In this document: in pieces, positions 48,669 through 53,858 of the stretch
Numbering within the stretch: position 1 is the first letter of the stretch
Layout of the letters: the number at the start of each line of letters is the position of its first letter
Origin: an uncultured bacterium
Lineage (GTDB): Bacteria; Patescibacteriota; Minisyncoccia; Phycocordibacterales; PALSA-1337
Assembly: GCA_903872035.1 (NCBI GenBank)
Contig: CAIQIZ010000020.1
Span: 1-53,858, forward strand
Reading direction: 5' to 3'
DNA: 53,858 nt
Made by a program: the position numbers and the translations under genes
Notes under the pieces: model-generated
What the model was told of the DNA's origin: nothing
Seen by the model: the letters and a program-made list of their open reading frames with translations, nothing else
Database searches by the model: none

Positions 48669-49510
48669 TGAAAAAACTATATATTGCTCTTATTATCATC
48701 GTGGTCCTAGCCATCGCGGTCATCGTCGGTCTCAAATATTATCATCCTACCGAAGCAGTGAAGAGATACACGGACTCGACCGGAACATTTTCATTCGAAT
48801 ATCCAGCGTACTTGTCGGTGGCCGAACAAGGCGGCACAGTTGCGTTATATATGGGCACTTCTACAGCTTGGAAACAATTGGCTGTGGTTGCGGCAGCGTA
48901 TCAAGCTAATTTTCTGCCATCTGTGAAGGATTCTCTGAAAGCATCCGTTATGAAAGTAAAGATTGGCAGTGATGTCGCATACAAAATCGCAGTCTCAGGA
49001 CCATATCAATCTCCTTTATTCGGTTTCGTATTTCCTCTGGATGATGCAGACAACCCTTCAGAAATGATGGTTGTTCTAAAGACAGGCGATGAGAAGTCCG
49101 GCCTGACAGAGAAGCAAGTCGAAGCGATGGCTAAGTCGCTCCATTTCGATAAGGCCAAAGCGCTTGCCTTGGCGAACTCGCGTTTGATGACTGCCCGTGT
49201 AAAAGGAGCGGATGCCCGCATAGAGGCAGAAATAGCACAACTAAGGGCCGGTGCCGAGGTGTATTTCACGGATGCTAGAGGATATACGGGTTTGTGCACG
49301 CCCAAAGTCGGGGTAGCCAATACGCAGGCCCTCAGATCCTTATTCGCGGACATCGCTTCAACGACAGGTGCTGCTAATATAGCTTGTTATAGCCAGAAGG
49401 CGTCATATGCTGTCTCAGTGAAGCTTCCGTCAGGTCCTATCTTCTGTGTTGACTCGTCAGGATTTTTTGGAAGTACCACGGCGATGATAAAGGGACTATC
49501 TTGTAAATAA
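48668..49510 (+). CDS. Membrane-anchored protein with pilin-like C-terminal domain
   Basis: 280 aa. An N-terminal helix (about 3-22) without a prepilin GFTLxE site is followed by a beta domain at about 35-165 (SFEYPAYLSVAEQGGTVALY). The C-terminal part begins ADARIEAEIAQLRAGAEVYF, continues YTGLCTPKVG and IACYSQKASYAV, and ends FCVDSSGFFGSTT. That helix-strand-Cys arrangement is typical of the globular end of type IV pilins in these bacteria. It may be a pilus-associated lipoprotein-like factor. It has its own leaderless promoter. Confidence 0.6.
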   Translation: MKKLYIALIIIVVLAIAVIVGLKYYHPTEAVKRYTDSTGTFSFEYPAYLSVAEQGGTVALYMGTSTAWKQLAVVAAAYQANFLPSVKDSLKASVMKVKIGSDVAYKIAVSGPYQSPLFGFVFPLDDADNPSEMMVVLKTGDEKSGLTEKQVEAMAKSLHFDKAKALALANSRLMTARVKGADARIEAEIAQLRAGAEVYFTDARGYTGLCTPKVGVANTQALRSLFADIASTTGAANIACYSQKASYAVSVKLPSGPIFCVDSSGFFGSTTAMIKGLSCK

Positions 49511-49530
49511 AGGGTATTAATATCCTTTCT

Positions 49531-49591
49531 TCCGTCTTCGCTCGCGCGTCATGCCTACCTACGGTAGTCACGACGCCGCTCGCTAGACGGA
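49531..49591 (+). repeat. Imperfect palindromic element
   Basis: Nested pairs TCCGTCT/AGACGGA, GCGTC/GACGC and CTACC/GGTAG around TAC, with unpaired TCGCTCGC-type repeats between them: a 61-bp imperfect hairpin between two convergent genes. Confidence 0.5.
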
Positions 49592-49592
49592 A

Positions 49593-49623
49593 TAAAAATC
49601 GCGCCAACTTGAGGCTGGCGCGA
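49593..49623 (-). terminator. Terminator of the ABC exporter gene
   Basis: On the minus strand TCGCGCCA, a 9-nt loop and TGGCGCGA are followed by TTTTTATT. Confidence 0.8.
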
Positions 49624-49642
49624 CGTGAAATGTGGGGGACTA

Positions 49643-51502
49643 TTATGCTTCTTCTTCCTCTTCAACCAATGACTCGGCGTATTCCTTGTAGGCGGAGATC
49701 TCGCCGCGGTCTTGGAGGACTGCTTTGATCGAACCATCCTCAAAGATGATGACTTCGTCGAAGAGTTCGAGGTAGGTTGGATCGTGAGCGATGACAACGA
49801 TGGTTTTCCCAGCAAAGGTGGACTTGTCTGTGATGGTCCGGTAGAACCGCTTCTTTGTCTTCGGGTCGCAGTTCGACATCGGCTCATCGAAGAGACCGAT
49901 CCTGACACGCGGATCCATCATACGATACATGGTAGCTGCAAGCATGAGACGCTGCTCTTGGCCGCCGGAGAAATCGACCCCGTCCGGCCAATCGGATCCG
50001 ATCTGTGTTTGGTACGCAAGGGGAAGGGTCTCGACGAATTCGTTGACGCCGGCGATGCGTGCCGCAGCCTTGAGGCGCTCGATGCTTAGCTGGTCGTCAT
50101 TCTGGTAAGTCAGGGCCAGCGCGATTTTGAGGTCGCCGACACTGAAGTGTTGATCCATACAGGCCAGATGCGTTATCCAGCTTCGATGAGTGATTTCCGA
50201 GAGAGGCATGCCGCTCACGCGTACAGCGCCTTTGTCTGGCACATACATCTTGATGAGCAATTTCATAGCAGTGCTCTTACCTGAACCATTTGGTCCGACT
50301 ATAGCGACGACTTTGCCCGGAGCGATATTGAAACTGCAGTTCTGGAGGACGATCTTGTGCGTTCCATCTTCGCGTGGGTAGCTGAAGAGCACATCTTTGA
50401 ACGTCATTGAAGGTGTTTGTGAGAAGGTTATCTCCCGGGAAGAGGTCTCATCGATGACCGGCTTCTGGGCCATGAACGTTTCGTGGTACTCATACTCTTT
50501 TTGTGAGGCGTACATCTCGACCAGATGGTTGACTGTGTTATCAGCCGACCAACGGAACGAGCGCAGCATGCCGAAGAGGGTATATAGTCCACCAACGGTC
50601 ATGGTGCCTAATAGCACGCCTTTGGACATATAGATGAAGCCGGTGATGAGGCAGAGAGCCGACAAGCCGGCCAAATAGAGGCGAGAGATCAGTGAATAGG
50701 TTTGTTCGCGCTGGAACGTGCTTTTCAGCTTATTCTGGTGGGTCAGATACTTTTCCATCATGATGCCGACGCCTTCGAAGAGTTTCGTCTGCGTCAGCTT
50801 GGTGATACGGGTCAAAAATTCCCGATACAGCCGATGATATCGTCTGTCGATATGCTCCCAGTCCCAGAGCTCACGTTCACGCTTCCGGATCCGCATGGTA
50901 TTCATGACTTGTGGAATTATCGGCATGAAGGCGATGAGGAGAAGGAAGCTATCGAGTTTCAGGATGATGGCGAAGCTGGAGATAGCCACGATGACTGCGC
51001 CAGTCCATTGAAGCTGGAAGTCCCAGATCTCGATGATAGCGTCACGGCCTTTACCTTCGGCGTTATCGCGGATCTTCTCGAATCCGGGCAAACGCAAGCG
51101 AGCCAAGTCGAGAGTAGGCATATGCTCGGCATATATGCGGTCAAGGGTGATGCGGAATTGTTGTCGTGTCATCTGCCGCCGGAAATTTTCCAGAGCCCCC
51201 AGAACTTCACGGAGGACTGATTGGCTGACCAGGATGATCCCTGCCAAGATGATGAGTCCGGAGGAGATATCAGTTGAAGACTTCATTCCGTTAGCGAACT
51301 TCTGAAGGCCATAGCCTAGGGCACCGATAGAGCCGACCTCCAGAACAGCGTTTGTGAGGACGCAGATCCAGGAGATGATCAGGAATTTCTTGCTGATCGT
51401 GAGCACTATGCCGTGTGTTTCCCGCATAGCCCGCACGAACGAACTGATCGTACGGCAGAAGAGAGCCAGACGGCCCTCTTTTTTGGTTTTCGTACTATTC
51501 AT
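49643..51502 (-). CDS. ABC exporter half-transporter (membrane domain plus ATPase)
   Basis: 619 aa. Membrane domain about 35-330 with five or six helices (FLIISWICVLTNAVLEVGSI, GLIILAGIILVSQSVL, AVIVAISSFAIILKL, LAGLSALCLITGFIYMS). ATPase: Walker A IVGPNGSGKSTAMKLL, signature DFSGGQEQRLMLAATM, Walker B IGLFDEPMSNCDP, H-loop VVIAHDPTYLELF. The D-loop has SNCD in place of SALD. It resembles multidrug or lipid exporters and presumably acts as a homodimer. The start is preceded by AAAGGA, one of the few Shine-Dalgarno-like sites here. The C-terminus is acidic (SLVEEEEEA). Confidence 0.9.
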   Translation of the reverse strand: MNSTKTKKEGRLALFCRTISSFVRAMRETHGIVLTISKKFLIISWICVLTNAVLEVGSIGALGYGLQKFANGMKSSTDISSGLIILAGIILVSQSVLREVLGALENFRRQMTRQQFRITLDRIYAEHMPTLDLARLRLPGFEKIRDNAEGKGRDAIIEIWDFQLQWTGAVIVAISSFAIILKLDSFLLLIAFMPIIPQVMNTMRIRKRERELWDWEHIDRRYHRLYREFLTRITKLTQTKLFEGVGIMMEKYLTHQNKLKSTFQREQTYSLISRLYLAGLSALCLITGFIYMSKGVLLGTMTVGGLYTLFGMLRSFRWSADNTVNHLVEMYASQKEYEYHETFMAQKPVIDETSSREITFSQTPSMTFKDVLFSYPREDGTHKIVLQNCSFNIAPGKVVAIVGPNGSGKSTAMKLLIKMYVPDKGAVRVSGMPLSEITHRSWITHLACMDQHFSVGDLKIALALTYQNDDQLSIERLKAAARIAGVNEFVETLPLAYQTQIGSDWPDGVDFSGGQEQRLMLAATMYRMMDPRVRIGLFDEPMSNCDPKTKKRFYRTITDKSTFAGKTIVVIAHDPTYLELFDEVIIFEDGSIKAVLQDRGEISAYKEYAESLVEEEEEA

Positions 51503-51643
51503 TTTTCGAGGTCCTTTCTTTCTTGAGTTTATTGTTTGACTGTATTACTGACGCTATTTTATCACGAAATTTGTATATGTCAAATGATGCGTGTTGTTCA
51601 AATATTTATATCAACTGCGCTCGAGTCTGCTGATAGCTTCTCT

Positions 51644-51679
51644 TTCCCAAATCCTCGCTTGTCGCTATAATATCGCGCA
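51644..51679 (+). promoter_or_regulatory. Leaderless promoter similar to that of recJ
   Basis: CCTCGCTTGTCGC followed by TATAAT (51666-51671) ends 7 nt before the ATG. The 19-nt core differs from the recJ promoter at only two positions. Confidence 0.6.
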
Positions 51680-52212
51680 TGAAGCTCAACTATTGGAAAC
51701 TGGCAGTAACCGCATTATTGGCCTGGTATTTCATCTCATATGCGGTGGGGGATCCGATGCATACGCTTGCGAATTGGAATCTGTTCGACTATGCGGATCT
51801 GATCTTTCACGAAGCCGGTCACATCGCCTTCATGGCCATGGGGGATTTTATGCGTGTTCTGGGCGGATCTTTATTTCAGATATTCATTCCACTTCTATTT
51901 CTCGGCTATTTCTTGTTCTTTCGTCGCGAAGTGTTCTCGAGCGCCGTGGTCCTCTACTGGTTAGGCGAGAACCTGATAAGCATTTCCACATACATGGGAG
52001 ATGCAGTCACACAGCAGCTGCCGCTATTGGGAGGGGAGTCGGTCATACATGACTGGACTTATCTCCTCACTGCTATTGGGCAACTTAGAAATGCGGAAAG
52101 CCTTTCACATACAGTCTACATTTTGGGTTTTACAACGATCATCGCAGCGACGATATTCTGTATCCTCGGCTCGATTGAAAGGAGGAAGAGGAACGTCATC
52201 ATTGATATTTAG
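51679..52212 (+). CDS. Membrane protein with HExGH metalloprotease motif
   Basis: 177 aa, about four helices (LAVTALLAWYFISYAV; LFQIFIPLLFLGYFLFF; VVLYWLGENLISIS; YILGFTTIIAATIFCILG). FHEAGHIAFMAMGD at about residues 43-56 carries an HExxH zinc motif directly before the second helix, as in M50B-type proteins. The usual NxxPxxxLDG third-ligand motif is not obvious, so activity is uncertain; DW in IHDWTYLL may serve. Single gene with its own promoter. Confidence 0.6.
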   Translation: MKLNYWKLAVTALLAWYFISYAVGDPMHTLANWNLFDYADLIFHEAGHIAFMAMGDFMRVLGGSLFQIFIPLLFLGYFLFFRREVFSSAVVLYWLGENLISISTYMGDAVTQQLPLLGGESVIHDWTYLLTAIGQLRNAESLSHTVYILGFTTIIAATIFCILGSIERRKRNVIIDI

Positions 52213-52229
52213 ATATGGAAGGACAGATC

Positions 52230-52751
52230 CTATTTTCCTAAATACGCTTTCTTCAATTCGGCTATATCGAACTTGGTCATGCCGAGCATAGCTTGCATGG
52301 CACGAGCTGCGCCCTTGGGGTCCTTGCCGCCGATATATTTGGATAGGGAAGATGGAACGATCTGCCACGTGATCCCGAACTTGTCGTGATTTATCCATCC
52401 GCATTGTCCTGTCTCGCCGCTGTCGCCGAGCTTATCCCAGAAATAATCGATCTCTTTTTGGGTCTTGCATTCGACGACGAAGGAGATCGCGTTTGTCAGG
52501 TTGGTTTCGAAACCTTCCGGTTTGCCGCCATTCAGGGCTGTGAAGTCCTGACCTTCGAGTGTGAAGGCGATAGTCAGGACGCTTCCTTCCGGTTGGCCGG
52601 ATGCTTTGGCAGCATTTTTGTCATATCTCAGGACTGCACCTATCTTAGACCTCTTCTTACGGCCTGGGTTACCATTGAAGAGATCCACGTAGAACATTGC
52701 CGCATCCTCGGCTTGAAAGTCGAACCAGAAAAATGGGGAGATTTTATTCAT
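52230..52751 (-). CDS. VOC-superfamily protein, PhnB/3-dmu-9_3-mt type
   Basis: 173 aa from the ATG at 52751; the longer open frame upstream was rejected because MNKISPFFWFDFQAEDAAMF is the usual family N-terminus. FTLEGQDFTALNGG, YFWDKLGDSGETGQCGWINH, KFGITWQIVPSSL and the C-terminal AMQAMLGMTKFDIAELKKAY are typical. Members of this subgroup are of uncertain enzymology. It lies 37 nt downstream of another VOC gene and is probably cotranscribed with it. Confidence 0.85.
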   Translation of the reverse strand: MNKISPFFWFDFQAEDAAMFYVDLFNGNPGRKKRSKIGAVLRYDKNAAKASGQPEGSVLTIAFTLEGQDFTALNGGKPEGFETNLTNAISFVVECKTQKEIDYFWDKLGDSGETGQCGWINHDKFGITWQIVPSSLSKYIGGKDPKGAARAMQAMLGMTKFDIAELKKAYLGK

Positions 52752-52788
52752 GATGAAATTTTGTATTAGGCGCTTTTTCACGGAAACT

Positions 52789-53211
52789 TTACATCTCAGC
52801 TTTCTCCCACAGACCGATCTCGTTTCCACCAGGGTCACTGAACTCGGCCATGAAACCCCATTTACCTATAGGGTGCTTGGGAGTGGTGGTCTTGCCACCA
52901 GCTTTGGTTATCTTCTTAAGAGTATCGTCGATGGAATCTGTCTCGACCACGATCGATGGTTGCTCGCTTTTTTTGGTGCGCATATAGAAGCCGCCGTTGA
53001 TGCCGCCCATTTCTGTCGGCATACCTTCGTCATCGGAATCGGTCGTCATAGCCATCAGGTATTCCGGTTCTGCGCTGTCCTCGTCTCCTTTTTCTTCGTT
53101 ATCATCTTCCATAGAATTGAGTTTCCAATCAAAAACTTTCTCGTAAAAGGCCTTGGCTTCTTTGAAGTCATCAGCCGGGATTTCGAAATGTACTACTTTG
53201 TTTTTTGACAT
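52789..53211 (-). CDS. Glyoxalase/VOC-family protein
   Basis: 140 aa. VVHFEIPADDFKEAKAFYEK followed by VFDWKL is the classic VOC first module, and FMAEFSDPGGNEIGLWEKA is the second with the metal-site Glu. A Glu/Asp-rich loop (EDDNEEKGDEDSAEPE) is inserted after the first helix. Known relatives bind or detoxify small electrophiles. It is the first gene of a two-gene VOC operon. Confidence 0.85.
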   Translation of the reverse strand: MSKNKVVHFEIPADDFKEAKAFYEKVFDWKLNSMEDDNEEKGDEDSAEPEYLMAMTTDSDDEGMPTEMGGINGGFYMRTKKSEQPSIVVETDSIDDTLKKITKAGGKTTTPKHPIGKWGFMAEFSDPGGNEIGLWEKAEM

Positions 53212-53365
53212 GATATTTAAATGGTTAGATTGATAATTGGAACAATTGCACAGGTATTTTTTAGTACGGAAGAGGGTGCGATTTGGGTGCTCTCCAAAAA
53301 TCTAAAAATCATGTTACAATTTGTCCGGACGCATCGCTTTATTCAATATCTAATCAAACATTAAA

Positions 53366-53707
53366 ATGAATCCAGATCTAAATAAGACTCCGGAGATTGC
53401 TCCGACTCCAGCGCATAGAATGGTCTTTGGTATACTTTCCTATCTTGGTATCCTTGTCATCGTCTCTTTTATCTTTAGCAAGAACGATTCTTTTGTGAAG
53501 TTTCATATCAAACAAGGCTTGGTCATCTTTTGTATTGATCTGGTCGTCTGGATCATCGGCTTGGTAGCTTGGCAATTGTGGCCGATCCTGAATGTCATCA
53601 ACCTGGTAACTTTCATCTTTGCCGTCATCGGGATAGTCAACGTGGTCCAGAAGAAGGAGAAGGAGCTGCCTTGGATAGGGCAGTTCTCGAAGTATTTTAC
53701 GTTTTAA
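53366..53707 (+). CDS. DUF4870/Tic20-like small membrane protein
   Basis: 113 aa. Three hydrophobic segments (about 21-38, 49-69 and 73-91). FGILSYLGILVIVSFIFSK, SFVKFHIKQGLVIFCIDLVV and LPWIGQFSKYF fit the DUF4870-type pattern 'y.a.l.yl..' with FH.kQgl at the start of the second helix. Function unknown. It lies beside the IS30 end. Confidence 0.75.
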   Translation: MNPDLNKTPEIAPTPAHRMVFGILSYLGILVIVSFIFSKNDSFVKFHIKQGLVIFCIDLVVWIIGLVAWQLWPILNVINLVTFIFAVIGIVNVVQKKEKELPWIGQFSKYFTF

Positions 53708-53725
53708 GGCGTTTACCAGCGCAAG

Positions 53726-53741
53726 TTCTAGTCTGAATCAC
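53726..53741 (+). repeat. Candidate IS30 terminal inverted repeat (right copy)
   Basis: TTCTAGTCTGAATCAC, read inward, matches the inward-read repeat at 120-135 in 14 of 16 bases. It overlaps the transposase stop codon. Confidence 0.55.
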
Positions 53742-53858
53742 TACATCCTTTAAACACTTCCCTGGGCGTTGAATAGTTTAGCCGTTTTCTCGGCCGATCG
53801 TTCAAAAGCTGGACGGCTTTGTTGATCTGGTATTGTGTAACAGTAGCAAAGAACATTC
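53728..53858 (-). CDS. IS30-family transposase, 3' fragment (cut by window edge)
   Basis: The minus strand from the right edge reads MFFATVTQYQINKAVQLLND then RPRKRLNYSTPREVF and stops at 53728. 'LN.RPRK.L.Y.TP.EVF' is the well-known C-terminal end of IS30-type DDE transposases. About 43 residues are visible and the rest lies outside. Same orientation as the 5' fragment at 1-62. Confidence 0.8.
   Translation of the reverse strand, partial: MFFATVTQYQINKAVQLLNDRPRKRLNYSTPREVFKGCSDSD

Noticed and set aside
52752-52838. N-terminal extension of the PhnB-like gene into the other VOC gene
   Set aside because: The extra residues overlap the upstream VOC gene, and the family N-terminus begins at the internal ATG at 52751.

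Overview
The window looks like a nearly complete contig from a member of the Candidate Phyla Radiation (Patescibacteria), most likely a Parcubacteria-type lineage. The signs are small compact genes, a Cys-less PilB, many multi-domain secreted proteins with 'SPNGGE' Ig-like repeats, ORF6N and DUF6624 proteins, class-F-like sortases, and many genes without a Shine-Dalgarno site. This assignment is inference from protein flavour and gene organisation; no rRNA is present. I found no tRNA, rRNA or CRISPR array. Both contig ends lie inside IS30-family transposase copies in the same orientation, which probably explains why the assembly stops there.

Layout. 1-500: IS30 5' end and a small membrane protein. 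580-7601: type IV pilus operon (pilB, pilC, two prepilins, a PilX-like protein). 7631-9905: triosephosphate isomerase, phosphoglycerate kinase and a HIT protein. 10036-13172: a hypothetical gene, RecJ and RNase HI. 13195-18602: a ComEC channel gene and, 2.8 kb away, a separate degenerate ComEC-type metallo-beta-lactamase gene. Each follows a copy of the same long hairpin and promoter block, and between them lie two sortases, a VPNTG sortase substrate and a superoxide dismutase. 18595-19499: bL28 and an M50 protease.

19935-37462 is a scattered str/S10 backbone: rpsL-rpsG, fusA, tuf, rpsJ-rplC-rplD-rplW-rplB. It is broken by accessory blocks: five small genes between rpsG and fusA, three large secreted surface proteins between fusA and tuf, and a membrane-anchored Gmad2-like protein between tuf and rpsJ. 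After rplB the usual rpsS-rplV-rpsC continuation is absent. 37578-53707 holds a TraB/ChaN-like protein, an orphan histidine kinase, an HlyD-type adaptor, a GH130-like protein, a MacB-type ATPase without a permease, an ABC-F protein, a Pif1 helicase fused to a WYL-like domain, a candidate structured small RNA, a possible BECR-fold nuclease, an ABC exporter, a membrane HExxH protein, two VOC proteins and a DUF4870-like protein.

Main points for a second look: (1) ComEC split into two genes that share a duplicated hairpin and promoter block, with the nuclease-like half lacking its metal ligands; (2) a small RNA candidate at 47556-47629 with its own promoter, three-way junction and terminator; (3) widespread leaderless promoters, often with an extended -10 (TGn), whose -10 box ends 6-10 nt before the start codon; (4) EF-Tu with a rewritten switch I and S12 with a one-residue deletion beside the decoding centre; (5) a C-terminal 'SNI-x2-C-x6-CYGF' tag on two adjacent surface proteins; (6) several short repeat families, some inserted in frame into RecJ, RNase HI and the ABC-F protein.
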